The notes beneath the pieces are model-generated. The model was not told where the DNA came from. It ran no database searches and worked only from the letters and a program-made list of their open reading frames with translations. A program made the position numbers and the translations under genes. From contig NZ_CP114904.1 of the NCBI RefSeq assembly GCF_027497215.1, positions 5,413,001 to 5,477,000 on the forward strand: 64,000 nt of DNA. Reading direction: 5' to 3'. The number at the start of each line of letters is the position of its first letter. Position 1 is the stretch's first letter. The stretch comes from Micromonospora sp. WMMD812 (GTDB taxonomy: Bacteria > Actinomycetota > Actinomycetes > Mycobacteriales > Micromonosporaceae). Shown piece after piece: positions 49,550 through 58,061 of the stretch.

Positions 49550-51408
49550 TGGCCAGCATGCTGCCGGTCGCCGACGCAGCCCAGGTGCGCCGCTACGCCC
49601 GTACGCTGGTCCGCCGGCATCCGCGCGCGCTCGCCGTGGCGCTCGGCCTGCACGCGCTGGCCGCCGCGGCCGGGCTGGTCGCCCCGCGCCTGCTCGGTGA
49701 CCTGGTCGAGGGCATCTCCCGGGGTACGTCCCAGGTGACCGTGGACCGGATCGCCCTGTTGATCGCCGGGTTCGTGGTGGTGCAGGCGATGCTGGTGCGG
49801 TTCGCCATCCTGGCGTCGGCGCGACTGGGCGAGCGGGTGCTGGCGCAGCTCCGGGAGGAGTTCGTCGACCGGGTACTCGCCCTGCCACTGTCCACCGTGG
49901 AGCGAGCGGGCACCGGGGACCTGCTCACCCGAACGTCGCGGGACGTGTCGGCGCTGTCCCGGACGGTCCGCCTCGCGGTGCCCGAGACGCTGATCGCGAT
50001 CGTCACCGTCGGCTTCATCGCCGGCGGGCTGCTCCTGGTCGGGCCGCTGCTCGCGCTGCCCTGCCTGATCGCGGTGCCGGTGCTCTGGGCCGGCACCCGC
50101 TGGTACCTGCGCCGGGCGCCGGACGGCTACCTGCGGGAGAACGCGGCGTACTCGGACATCACCGACGGGATCAGCGAGACGGTCGAGGGCTCGCGGACCA
50201 CCGAGGCCCTGCGCCAGCAGGCCCGCCGCCGGGCCCGCACCGACGCGGACATCCGCCGGTCGTACGCGGCCGAGATGTACACCCTGCGGCTGCGGACCAT
50301 CTTCTTTCCGGTGGCCGAGATCGGCTACGTGGTACCGGTGGTGGCGACCCTGGTCATCGGCGGCTGGTTCTACCTGAAGGGCTGGGTGAGCCTGGGTCAG
50401 GTCACCGCCGCCACGCTCTACGTGCAGCAGCTGGTCGACCCGGTGGACCGGCTGCTCTCCTGGCTGGACGAGCTACAGGTGGGTGGGGCCTCGATGGCCC
50501 GCCTGCTCGGCGTGGCCGAGCCCGACGCCGGCGCCGCCCCGTTGACGGCCGGCGCGATCGCGGGCAGCCCGGTCGGCGTCGTCGCTGCCGCGCCCACCGC
50601 AGCCGTCGCTGCCGCTGCCGGCGCCGTCGGTGTTTCGGGCCCCGGCGCGGAATCGGTGGACGGCCGGGACCGGCAGTTGGTCGCCCGGGACGTGCGCTAC
50701 GCGTACCGGGCGGGCCGGGACGTGCTGCACGGGGTGACCCTGGTGCCCGAGCCGGGGGAGAAGCTGGCCATGGTGGGTCCGTCCGGCGCCGGCAAGTCGA
50801 CGCTCGGCCGGCTGCTCGCCGGGGTGCACGCGCCACGCGGCGGCTCGGTCACCGTGGCCGGCCAGCGGCTGGACACGCTGCCCCTGGCCGAGCTGCGCTC
50901 GCACGTCGCGCTGGTCACCCAGGAACACCACGTCTTCATCGGTACGCTCCGCGAGAACGTGGCGATGGTCCGCCCGGCGGCGACCGAGGCGGACGTGCGG
51001 GCGGCGCTGGCCGCGGTGGCGGCACTCGACTGGGCGGACGCGCTGCCGGACGGCCTGGACACGGTGGTCGGCTCCGGCGGGCACCCGCTCTCCCCGGCGC
51101 AGGCGCAGCAGCTGGCGCTGGCCCGGCTGGTGCTGGCCGACCCGCACACGCTGGTGCTGGACGAGGCCACCTCGCTGATCGACCCGCGGGCCGCCCGGGA
51201 GCTGGAGCGCTCGCTGGCGGCCGTCCTCGACGGGCGGACGGTGATCGCCATCGCGCACCGGCTCTTCTCCGCCCACGACGCGGACCGGGTGGCCGTGGTC
51301 GAGGACGGCCGGATCACCGAGCTGGGCTCGCACGACGAGCTGGTCGCGGCCGACGGCTCGTACGCCGCCCTCTGGCGCTCCTGGCACGGCCCGGACCTCT
51401 CGCGTTGA
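49549..51408 (+). CDS. Heterodimeric ABC exporter subunit with intact Walker motifs and degenerate signature
   Basis: A protein of 619 residues: a six-helix exporter domain, an Ala-rich linker (about 325-370), then a nucleotide-binding domain. Walker A GPSGAGKST (410-418), Walker B LVLDEATS (Asp538, Glu539) and His570 in IAIAHRL are intact. The signature is LSPAQ (514-518) in place of LSGGQ. Combined with its partner this gives one complete composite ATP site (Walker A here, LSGGQ from the partner) and one dead site. The substrate is unknown; drugs, lipids or peptides are typical. Confidence 0.9.
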   Translation: MASMLPVADAAQVRRYARTLVRRHPRALAVALGLHALAAAAGLVAPRLLGDLVEGISRGTSQVTVDRIALLIAGFVVVQAMLVRFAILASARLGERVLAQLREEFVDRVLALPLSTVERAGTGDLLTRTSRDVSALSRTVRLAVPETLIAIVTVGFIAGGLLLVGPLLALPCLIAVPVLWAGTRWYLRRAPDGYLRENAAYSDITDGISETVEGSRTTEALRQQARRRARTDADIRRSYAAEMYTLRLRTIFFPVAEIGYVVPVVATLVIGGWFYLKGWVSLGQVTAATLYVQQLVDPVDRLLSWLDELQVGGASMARLLGVAEPDAGAAPLTAGAIAGSPVGVVAAAPTAAVAAAAGAVGVSGPGAESVDGRDRQLVARDVRYAYRAGRDVLHGVTLVPEPGEKLAMVGPSGAGKSTLGRLLAGVHAPRGGSVTVAGQRLDTLPLAELRSHVALVTQEHHVFIGTLRENVAMVRPAATEADVRAALAAVAALDWADALPDGLDTVVGSGGHPLSPAQAQQLALARLVLADPHTLVLDEATSLIDPRAARELERSLAAVLDGRTVIAIAHRLFSAHDADRVAVVEDGRITELGSHDELVAADGSYAALWRSWHGPDLSR

Positions 51409-51464
51409 TCATGAAGTTGTTGCCGCGACACGCCGTGCCGCCGGGCAACAACTTCATGATCGAC
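51404..51464. repeat. Long inverted repeat between convergent genes (GTTGATCATGA type)
   Basis: Two 21-bp arms, starting GTTGATCATGAAGTTG (51404-51424) and ending in its complement (51444-51464), differ by one base. They begin within the last codons of the ABC exporter gene and end 24 bp before the stop of the convergent DUF4142 gene. The element shares its first 11 bases with the one at 63559-63619. A bidirectional terminator is the simplest role. Confidence 0.75.
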
Positions 51465-51487
51465 GAGGCGGTACCGCCGGCCGGGGG

Positions 51488-52225
51488 TCAGGTGCGGCGG
51501 AGCAGGCGGTAGGTGGCCAGGCCGCCCGTTCCCAGGGCGGCCAGGAAGACCAGCCAGACCACGGTGCTGCTCACCCCGGCCCCCGGGCCGCTGTTGGCGG
51601 ACGCCGCGGCCAGCAGCCCGTCGTTGCCGGGCGCGGGGAGCGCGGCCGGCGGCAGCTCGGGCCAGCGGACCAGGCCGGTGCTCTCCAGCATCTGCATGTG
51701 GTGCATCACGAACCGGTTGGCGTCGTCGCAGAGCTTGCGCACCGTGGCGTCCCGGGTGCTGGCGCGGACCGCGCCGATCACCGGGAAGATCTTGCCGTGG
51801 GCGACCCGGAGCCGGGTGACGAAGATCTGGTCGAAGCGGGCGCCGGAGGCGTTCTGCATCTCCGCCAGCCAGCCCTTCTGCTCGGCGGTCGGCTCGGTCG
51901 GGATGGCCGTGCCGAGCTTGTTGGCCGCGTCCACCACGAGCTGGTCCAGCTCCTGGTGCTCGGACGCGATGCCCGCCCCGATCTCCCGTACCTTGGCGGA
52001 CTGGCCCTTCTCGGCCGCCATCTGCCCGGCGGGCATCTCCCACAGCCCGGCCAGCCGCACCCCGTTCAGCAGTGTCATGTCGGCGGCGTTCAGCTGCTGC
52101 CCCGCCGGCGCGGCCACCGCCGTGCCGGGCAGCACGGCGACCGCCGCCACGATCGCGATGAGGAGCACCGCCGCGCGGTGAACCCGGTGTCCCGACCGGC
52201 GACGGGCGGAAGTGAGCGGTGCCAT
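51488..52225 (-). CDS. DUF4142 exported protein
   Basis: A protein of 245 residues. The ATG at 52225 follows GAGGAGG. A signal peptide (about 15-40, ending near GTAVAAPAG) leads to a four-helix DUF4142 domain: LNAADMTLLNGVRLAGLWEMPAGQMA, GAGIASEHQELDQLVVDAANKLG, FVTRLRVAHGKIFPV. A C-terminal helix (VVWLVFLAALGTGGLATYRLL) would anchor it in the membrane. DUF4142 is a ferritin-like fold of unknown function. Confidence 0.85.
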   Translation of the reverse strand: MAPLTSARRRSGHRVHRAAVLLIAIVAAVAVLPGTAVAAPAGQQLNAADMTLLNGVRLAGLWEMPAGQMAAEKGQSAKVREIGAGIASEHQELDQLVVDAANKLGTAIPTEPTAEQKGWLAEMQNASGARFDQIFVTRLRVAHGKIFPVIGAVRASTRDATVRKLCDDANRFVMHHMQMLESTGLVRWPELPPAALPAPGNDGLLAAASANSGPGAGVSSTVVWLVFLAALGTGGLATYRLLRRT

Positions 52226-52301
52226 GTCTGCGGTGCCTCCTCGGTCCGGGCCGAACGTCTCTGAGTGGGCGGCCACCCGCCGGCCGCCCATCCGCCCACT
52301 G

Positions 52302-52330
52302 GTACGGACTGATCGCGCGATCAGTTCACC
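52302..52330 (-). promoter_or_regulatory. Promoter of the DUF4142 gene with an 18-bp palindrome in its spacer
   Basis: ACTGATCGCGCGATCAGT (52308-52325) is a perfect 18-bp palindrome. On the minus strand it lies between a -35-like TGAACT and a -10-like TACCAG at 18-bp spacing. A dimeric regulator bound there would block the promoter. Confidence 0.55.
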
Positions 52331-52368
52331 GTCCTGGGTGACTACCGGCCGGAGAGGGGCGCCGCCGA

Positions 52369-52665
52369 TCAGCGGGTGACGGCCATGAAGAGGACGAGCA
52401 GGAGCAACGTGAGCGCGGCGACCGCGAAGACGACCAGCAGCTCCCGCCGGTGGTGACCGGTCGCCCCCTCGGCCCCGGTCGGTGTGGCCGGCGCGGGCAG
52501 GTCGCGGGTCAGCGCGGCGAGATCGCCGAGCGTCCGGGCGGCCCAGACCGCGCCCACCCGGTCGGAGAACTCGTCCAGGGTGAGCCGGCCGGCCTCGGTG
52601 TGCCCCTGCAACTGGGCGACCACGCGGTGCCGGTCGTCATCCGAGGCGCGCAGCTCGACGTCCAC
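52369..52665 (-). CDS. DUF1707 membrane protein
   Basis: A protein of 98 residues from GTG 52665. The N-terminal DUF1707 (SHOCT-like) module is LRASDDDRHRVVAQLQGHTEAGRLTLDEFSDRVGAVWAARTLGDLAALTRDLP. A C-terminal helix (ELLVVFAVAALTLLLLVLFMAV) anchors it. DUF1707 proteins are frequent in actinobacteria and may act in oligomer formation or regulation; the role is unknown. A -10-like TACCCT ends 7 nt before the start, implying a leaderless mRNA. Confidence 0.88.
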   Translation of the reverse strand: MDVELRASDDDRHRVVAQLQGHTEAGRLTLDEFSDRVGAVWAARTLGDLAALTRDLPAPATPTGAEGATGHHRRELLVVFAVAALTLLLLVLFMAVTR

Positions 52666-52765
52666 GTCGGACAGGGTACGCAGCGCCGGCCGTCCGCGGG
52701 CTCCGCCGGTCGGCCGGGCCGCCAGCCGGTCGGTCCGAGGCCGCGGGTCGGTCCCGGGCTGCCGG

Positions 52766-53947
52766 TCAGCCGACGTCGAGGGGGTCGGCGAGGAGCCGCT
52801 CGAAGGCCAGTTCGGCGGCGCCGACCAGGGCCGCGTCCCCGCCGAGCTTCGGGGTGCGCAGCCGGACGTGCTCCAGGCAGGCGGGCAGCGCGTTGGCGTT
52901 GAGCCGGCTGCGGATCTGGGCGGCCGCGGCGAGGTAAAGGTCGCGCATGGTGCCGCCGAAGATGACCATCTCGGGGTTGAAGATGTTGACCAGGTTGGCC
53001 ACGCCGAAACCGAGCCAGTCGCCGGCCTGGCGGACCGCCGCGGTGGCCCGGGCGTCGCCGCGGTCGGCGGCGTCGAAGACGGCCAGCAGCGCGTCGCGGC
53101 CCCGCGCGTCGGAGCGGCCGGCGTTGCGCAGCAGGCCGTGCTCGCCGACCTCCGTCTCCCAGCAGCCCCGGGAGCCGCACTCGCAGCGCTTGCCGTCGAG
53201 GACCACCTTCATGTGGCCGACCTCGCCGCCGTACCCGCCGTGCCCGGTCAACCGACGCCCGCCGGCGATGATGCCGGCACCGACCCCGACGTCGCCGTAG
53301 AGGTAGATGACGTTGTCGCAGCCGGCGGCGGCGCCCCTGGCGTGCTCGGCGAAGGCCGCCACGTCGGCCACGTTGCCCACCGTGACCGGCGCGTCGATGC
53401 CCAGCTCGGCCCCGAGCGCCGCCCCGATCGGCTCGTCCACCCAGCCGGTGGTGGGCGCGAGCCGCACCAGCCCGTCGTCCCGGCGGACCATCCCGCAGAC
53501 CGCCACCCCGGTGCCGACGCAGACCGCGTCGGCGGGCACCGCCTGCTGCATGTCCTTGGCCGCGCCGGCCAGCAGCGGTGCGGCGTCCGCGGCCACCAGC
53601 CCCCGGGGTCGGTCCAGCTCCCGGCGGTCGAGCACCGCGCCGCCGAGACCGACCCGCGCGGCCCGCAGCCGGTCGACCTCGATGCTGTACGCGTACGCGT
53701 AGATGCGGCCCGACTCGGGCCGGACGACCAGCGACGGTCGCCCGGCCCGGCCGGTCTCCTTCGGTGGCCCCTCGCTGACCAGGCCGGCGCCGGCCAGGTC
53801 GGCCGTGAGCGCGCCGATCGTGCTCCGGTTCAACCCGAGCGCGGTCGTCAACTCCGCGCGCGAGGTCGCCCCGTGGACGTGCACGTGACGCAGCAGGGCG
53901 CCGAGGTTCTGCCGACGGATCTCGTCCTGGCTCGGTCCTGTGCGCAT
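52766..53947 (-). CDS. ROK-family transcriptional regulator
   Basis: A protein of 393 residues. A winged helix (about 8-65, GALLRHVHVHGATSRAELTTALGLNRSTIGALTADLAGAGLV) is fused to a ROK sugar-kinase-like domain. The zinc motif CECGSRGCWE and the LYGDVGVGAGIIAGG and GHGGYGGEVGHM stretches are present. It lies 26 bp downstream of the sugar permease gene and probably controls that operon in response to the transported sugar, as XylR does for xylose. Confidence 0.92.
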   Translation of the reverse strand: MRTGPSQDEIRRQNLGALLRHVHVHGATSRAELTTALGLNRSTIGALTADLAGAGLVSEGPPKETGRAGRPSLVVRPESGRIYAYAYSIEVDRLRAARVGLGGAVLDRRELDRPRGLVAADAAPLLAGAAKDMQQAVPADAVCVGTGVAVCGMVRRDDGLVRLAPTTGWVDEPIGAALGAELGIDAPVTVGNVADVAAFAEHARGAAAGCDNVIYLYGDVGVGAGIIAGGRRLTGHGGYGGEVGHMKVVLDGKRCECGSRGCWETEVGEHGLLRNAGRSDARGRDALLAVFDAADRGDARATAAVRQAGDWLGFGVANLVNIFNPEMVIFGGTMRDLYLAAAAQIRSRLNANALPACLEHVRLRTPKLGGDAALVGAAELAFERLLADPLDVG

Positions 53948-53973
53948 GGGTGGCACTCCGGGCGGGGCGTGGG

Positions 53974-55233
53974 TCAACGGGTGCCGGTCGCCGTCGAGCG
54001 GCGGCGGGAGAAGGCGTCGACGCTCGCGGCGAGGAGCAGCACCGCGCCGGTGAGCACGTACTTGACGCCCGAGCTGTAACCCATCAGGCCCATGCCGTTG
54101 TCGATGACGGCGATCACCGCACCGCCGAGCACCGCGTCGAGCACCCGGCCCTTGCCGCCGAACAGGCTGGTGCCGCCGATGACCGCCGCGCCCACGGCGT
54201 AGAGCAGGACGCTGCTGCCGCCGGTGTTCGGGTCGACCGAGTTGGCCCGGCTGGCCGCCACGATGCCGCCGACGGCCGCCATCGAGGAGCAGATCACGAA
54301 GACCGAGATGCGGATCCGGTCGACGTCGATACCGGCCCGGCGGGCCGCCTCCTTGTTGCCGCCGACGGCGTAGATGTGCCGGCCGTAGCTCGTGCGCTGG
54401 AGCACGAACGTCCACACGACCAGGAGCAGCGCGATGATCGGCACCACGATCGGCACGCCCTTGAGCGAGGTGATCAGGACGTTGCGACTGCGCTCCAGGT
54501 TGAGGATGAACACCGCCACACCGAGGACCAGTGCCAGGCCGCCGATCCGGGCGAACACCACGGCGATCGGGTCGGTGATCAGCCCGCGGGCGGCCCGGTT
54601 GCGGTGCCGGAGCAGTTGGACGGCCGCGTACCCGGCGACCGCCACGAGAACCAGCACCCAGCCGAGCAGCGGGGGCAGGTTGCGGTTGGCGATGGCCACC
54701 AGCGTCTCGTCGCGGATGGAGATGTTGCTGCCCTCCTTCATGAGCATCAGCGCGATGCCCTGGAAGGCGAGGAAGCCGGCGAGGGTGACCACGAAGGACG
54801 GGATGCCGACCTTGGCCACCAGGAAGCCGAGCGCGGTGCCGATGACCACGCCGGTGACGATCGCGGCGAGCACCGCCACGTACCAGGGATAGCCGAGCAC
54901 GGTCACCACGTTGGCCAGCACGGCCGCGCAGACGCCGCTCGCGTAGCCGGCGGAGAGGTCGATCTCGCCCAGCAGCAGGACGAAGACCAGCCCCATCGCG
55001 ATCAGGGTGACCGCCGCGCCCTGGGTGAAGAGGTTGGCGAAGTTGCCGGCGGTGAGGAACGACGGCCGCGCGATGGAGAAGACCGTGCAGAGCACGAGCA
55101 GCCCGAGGACGGCCGGCAGCGCGCCGATGTCGCCGCCGCGTACCCGGCTCCAGTAGTTGCGTACGTGGCTGCCGACGGTCGGCGCCGGGGTGACGGCCGC
55201 CGGGCCTTCGTTCTGCACGACGGTCGTGGTCAT
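53974..55233 (-). CDS. xylH: Sugar ABC transporter permease (XylH-like)
   Basis: A protein of 419 residues with about ten membrane helices of the RbsC/XylH family. Visible motifs are VLLLGEIDLSAGYASGVCAAV, VGIPSFVVTLAGFLAFQGI, YGRHIYAVGGNKEAARRAGI, and GTSLFGGKGRVLDAVLGG. An N-terminal tail of about 35 residues precedes the first helix. The start overlaps the ATPase gene stop by 4 bp. The large size and the long helix 6-7 region favour the xylose-type permease over ribose. Confidence 0.88.
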   Translation of the reverse strand: MTTTVVQNEGPAAVTPAPTVGSHVRNYWSRVRGGDIGALPAVLGLLVLCTVFSIARPSFLTAGNFANLFTQGAAVTLIAMGLVFVLLLGEIDLSAGYASGVCAAVLANVVTVLGYPWYVAVLAAIVTGVVIGTALGFLVAKVGIPSFVVTLAGFLAFQGIALMLMKEGSNISIRDETLVAIANRNLPPLLGWVLVLVAVAGYAAVQLLRHRNRAARGLITDPIAVVFARIGGLALVLGVAVFILNLERSRNVLITSLKGVPIVVPIIALLLVVWTFVLQRTSYGRHIYAVGGNKEAARRAGIDVDRIRISVFVICSSMAAVGGIVAASRANSVDPNTGGSSVLLYAVGAAVIGGTSLFGGKGRVLDAVLGGAVIAVIDNGMGLMGYSSGVKYVLTGAVLLLAASVDAFSRRRSTATGTR

Positions 55234-56057
55234 CGAGTGCCTCCTGTGGACGAGTCGGCCGGCTCCGCGCCGTTGCCGTTGCCGCCCGCCGGAGCGGACT
55301 CGGCGGCGAGACCGAGCCTGCCGGAGCGGCCGGCGGTGATCAGCTCGACCACCTGCGAGTGGGTGATGTCGCTGGTCTTCACCTGGGCGACCATCTGGCC
55401 GAGATAGAGCGCGGCGATCCGGTCGGAGACCGCGAAGACGTCGTTCATGTTGTGCGAGATGAGCACCACGGCCAGACCGTTGTCGGCGAGCCGGCGGACC
55501 AGCTCGAGGACCTGCGCGGTCTGCGCCACGCCCAGCGCGGCGGTGGGCTCGTCCAGGATGACGAGCCTGCTGTTCCAGAGCACCGCCTTGGCGATCGCCA
55601 CCGTCTGCCGCTGACCACCCGAGAGGCTGGAGACGTGCTGTCGCAGCGACTTCACAGTGCGGACGGAGAGACCGGCGAGTGTCTCCGCGGCCATCTGCTC
55701 CATGGTCGGCTCGTCGAGGACGATGCCGCTGCGCTTCTCCCGGCCGAGGAACATGTTCTGCACGATGTCGAGGTTGTCGCAGAGCGCGAGGTCCTGGTAG
55801 ACGACCTCGATGCCGAGCGCGGCGGCGTCCCGGGGGCTGTGGATGCTCACCGGCTGGCCGTCGAAGTGGAACTCGCCGGCGTCGGTCGGGTAGATGCCGC
55901 TGATGCACTTGACCAGGGTCGACTTGCCGGCGCCGTTGTCGCCGACCAGCGCGGTCACCTCGCCGGGGTGGGCCGAGAAGGCGACGTCGTGGAGAACCTG
56001 GACGGGACCGAAGCTCTTGTCGATCCCGCGTAGCTCCAGCAGGGGTGTTGCGGACAC
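55230..56057 (-). CDS. xylG: Sugar ABC transporter ATP-binding protein (XylG-like, single domain)
   Basis: A protein of 275 residues from GTG 56057, preceded by GAAGGAG. Walker A GDNGAGKST (39-47), signature LSGGQRQ (145-151), Walker B LVILDEP (165-171) and His202. E. coli XylG and RbsA carry two fused nucleotide-binding domains (about 500 residues); here there is one, so it must dimerise. The Ser/Gly-rich C-terminal tail is variable. Confidence 0.9.
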   Translation of the reverse strand: MSATPLLELRGIDKSFGPVQVLHDVAFSAHPGEVTALVGDNGAGKSTLVKCISGIYPTDAGEFHFDGQPVSIHSPRDAAALGIEVVYQDLALCDNLDIVQNMFLGREKRSGIVLDEPTMEQMAAETLAGLSVRTVKSLRQHVSSLSGGQRQTVAIAKAVLWNSRLVILDEPTAALGVAQTAQVLELVRRLADNGLAVVLISHNMNDVFAVSDRIAALYLGQMVAQVKTSDITHSQVVELITAGRSGRLGLAAESAPAGGNGNGAEPADSSTGGTR

Positions 56058-56105
56058 GGGGGTCTCCTTCGGGTGGAGGGGGATCTCAGGGCCTGACCGG
56101 CGAGT

Positions 56106-56144
56106 GCCGCCCGGCACGGGAGGGGGACTCCCGTGCCGGGCGGC
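56106..56144 (-). terminator. Intercistronic hairpin between xylF and xylG
   Basis: A perfect 17-bp stem (GCCGCCCGGCACGGGAG and its complement) with a 5-nt loop lies in the 117-bp gap between the binding-protein and ATPase genes. Such hairpins commonly stabilise the upstream mRNA or attenuate readthrough, so the binding protein is made in excess. Confidence 0.75.
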
Positions 56145-56174
56145 GGGCTGCGCCTCGGCGGGTGCGGCGTCAGG

Positions 56175-57269
56175 TCAGCTGATGCCGGCGTCGGTGCAGA
56201 GCTTGGCGAAGGTCCCCGTGCAGATCTCGTCCTTGGTGACGAAGCCGTCGGCGATGACGTCCTTGACGTTCTCCTTGTAGATCGCCTTCGGAGTCAGCAG
56301 CACGGACGCGACGTCCCGGCCGCCCTCGGGGTCCTTGACCGTCTGACCGGTCTCCTTCCGCTCTCCCTTGGCGAGCGCGATGGCCAGGTCGGAGGCGGCC
56401 TTCGCCTCCTCCCGGATCGCCTTGTAGACGGTCATGCACTGGTCACCGGCGAGGATGTTCTGCAGGCCCTCGGGGGTGGCGTCCTGACCGGTGACCGGGA
56501 CCTTCCCGTTGAGCTTGTTCTTCTTCAGGATCGAGATGGCGGCGTTGCCCAGGCCGTCGTTCGCGGCGAGCACCCCGTCGATCTTGCCGCCGGCCTTGGT
56601 GAGCTGCTGCTCGAAGATCGTGGCGGCCTGGGCGTTGTCCCAGTCCGGCACCGAGTCGTCCGCGACCTTGGTGTACTCCTTCGAGTCGAACTTCGGCTTG
56701 AGCACCGAGTCGTACCCGTTTTTGAAGAGGGTCGCGTTGTTGTCGGTCGGCGAGCCGTTGAGGTAGGCGATCGACGGGTTCTTGGCGGCCTTGTCGGTCA
56801 GGCACTTGACCAGGCCCTCGCCCTGAAGCTTGCCGACCGCCTCGTTGTCGAAGCTGACGTAGTACTCGGCCGAGCCGCCGAGGGTCAGCCGGTCGTAGTC
56901 GATGGTCGCGACGCCCTGGGACTTCGCCTTGTCCAGCACGGCCTTGCCGGTGCCGGAGTCGAGGTTGACGATCATCAGGGCGGTCACGCCGTTGGTGATC
57001 ATCTGGTCGGCGATGGTCTGGAAGGCGGTCTTGTCGCCCTGGGCGTTCTGGATGTCGTACTGGACGCCGGCGGCCTTGAAGGCCTCCTCCAGGAACTTCC
57101 GGTCCGCGCCCTCCCAGCGGGCGGAGGACTTGCTGTCCGGCAGGATCACGCCGATCTTGGGGGTCTTGTCCGCGCCGGCCTCGCTACCACCGGAGTCGTC
57201 GCCACAGGCGGCCATGCTGCCGGTGGCCAGGAGGCCCACGGCGGCGAAGGTGAGGAGCCCCTTACGCAT
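56175..57269 (-). CDS. xylF: Sugar ABC transporter substrate-binding lipoprotein (XylF-like)
   Basis: A protein of 364 residues. The ATG at 57269 follows AAAGGA. A signal peptide ends near SMAAC (Cys22 lipidated). The type I sugar-binding fold shows KIGVILPDSKSSARWEGADRKFLEEAF, GVTALMIVNLDSGTGKAVLDKAKSQGVATIDYDRL and VLAANDGLGNAAISIL and VPVTGQDATPEGLQNILAGDQCMTVYK. This resembles xylose-binding XylF/ChvE. D-xylose is the best guess; related sugars are possible. Confidence 0.9.
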   Translation of the reverse strand: MRKGLLTFAAVGLLATGSMAACGDDSGGSEAGADKTPKIGVILPDSKSSARWEGADRKFLEEAFKAAGVQYDIQNAQGDKTAFQTIADQMITNGVTALMIVNLDSGTGKAVLDKAKSQGVATIDYDRLTLGGSAEYYVSFDNEAVGKLQGEGLVKCLTDKAAKNPSIAYLNGSPTDNNATLFKNGYDSVLKPKFDSKEYTKVADDSVPDWDNAQAATIFEQQLTKAGGKIDGVLAANDGLGNAAISILKKNKLNGKVPVTGQDATPEGLQNILAGDQCMTVYKAIREEAKAASDLAIALAKGERKETGQTVKDPEGGRDVASVLLTPKAIYKENVKDVIADGFVTKDEICTGTFAKLCTDAGIS

Positions 57270-57571
57270 GTGCAGGGTCCTTTCGGGGTGGGGGAAGGTG
57301 TTTGTTTTGTTGTGTCCGGCAACGTATTCCGGCGCCGATGTGGGGCACAAGAGTGCCGAGGTGGCGAGTTTGTTGGCGGCGGTAACAATTCAGCAACGTG
57401 GCCGTCACTCCCAGGTCACCGAACGAGAAAACGCTCTCCGGTCGCCACATCCGTCCCGGAAAAAAGCGCCGGCCTCAGCGTGAAATCTGGCGGTGACCGG
57501 CGTCACGAGCCGGAGGGCGTCCAGCGCCACGACACTATCCACAGTGGAGTCGCACGGTGCGGGGGAAAGGG
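57270..57571 (-). promoter_or_regulatory. xylF promoter region
   Basis: No gene is seen in these 302 bases. On the minus strand TTGTGC (57345-57350) and TACGTT (57321-57326), 18 bp apart, form a good promoter about 50 bp before xylF. Nearby TTGTT-n9-AACAA (57370-57388) and the T-rich TTTGTTTTGTTGTG just after the -10 are candidate operators for the ROK regulator, by resemblance to XylR/ROK sites. Confidence 0.55.
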
Positions 57572-58051
57572 TCAGCGGGCCGCGACCGGTGCCGTGCGCG
57601 CGTCGGTCAGCGCGACCAGGTCGGCCGGGGCGAGTTCGAGTTGGAGGCCACGCCGGCCGGCCGAGACGTAGACGGTGGGGAAGTCCAGCGCCGAGGAGTC
57701 GAGGACGGTGGGCAGCCGCTTGCGCTGGCCCAGCGGGCTGATCCCGCCTCGGACGTAGCCCGTGGCCCGCTCGGCGACCGACCGGTCGGCGAGCGCCGCC
57801 CGCTTGCCGCCGACCGCCGCGGCCAGCGCCTTGAGGTCCAGCTCACCGGTCACCGGCACCACCGCCACGGTGAGCGCCCCGTCGACGTCGGTGACCAGCG
57901 ACTTGAACACCCGCTCCGGCGGTACGCCGAGGGCCGCCGCGACCAGCGCTCCGTAGTTCGACGCGCCCGGGTCGATGTCGTACGGGTGGGTGCGGTGGAC
58001 GATCTTCCGCTTCGCCAGCAGCGCCGTCGCTGGTGTGCCCTGTCCCGCCAC
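57572..58051 (-). CDS. ybaK: Cys-tRNA(Pro) deacylase YbaK
   Basis: A protein of 159 residues, the normal length. GTG 58051 is chosen because a -10-like TAGGTT ends 7 nt upstream. YbaK/EbsC motifs are HRTHPYDIDPGASNYGALVAAALGV, RVFKSLVTDVDGALTVAVVPVTGELDLKALAAAVGGK, RATGYVRGGISPLGQRKRLPTVLD, and VYVSAGRRGLQLEL. It hydrolyses mischarged Cys-tRNA(Pro). Confidence 0.94.
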   Translation of the reverse strand: MAGQGTPATALLAKRKIVHRTHPYDIDPGASNYGALVAAALGVPPERVFKSLVTDVDGALTVAVVPVTGELDLKALAAAVGGKRAALADRSVAERATGYVRGGISPLGQRKRLPTVLDSSALDFPTVYVSAGRRGLQLELAPADLVALTDARTAPVAAR

Positions 58052-58061
58052 GATCGACAAC

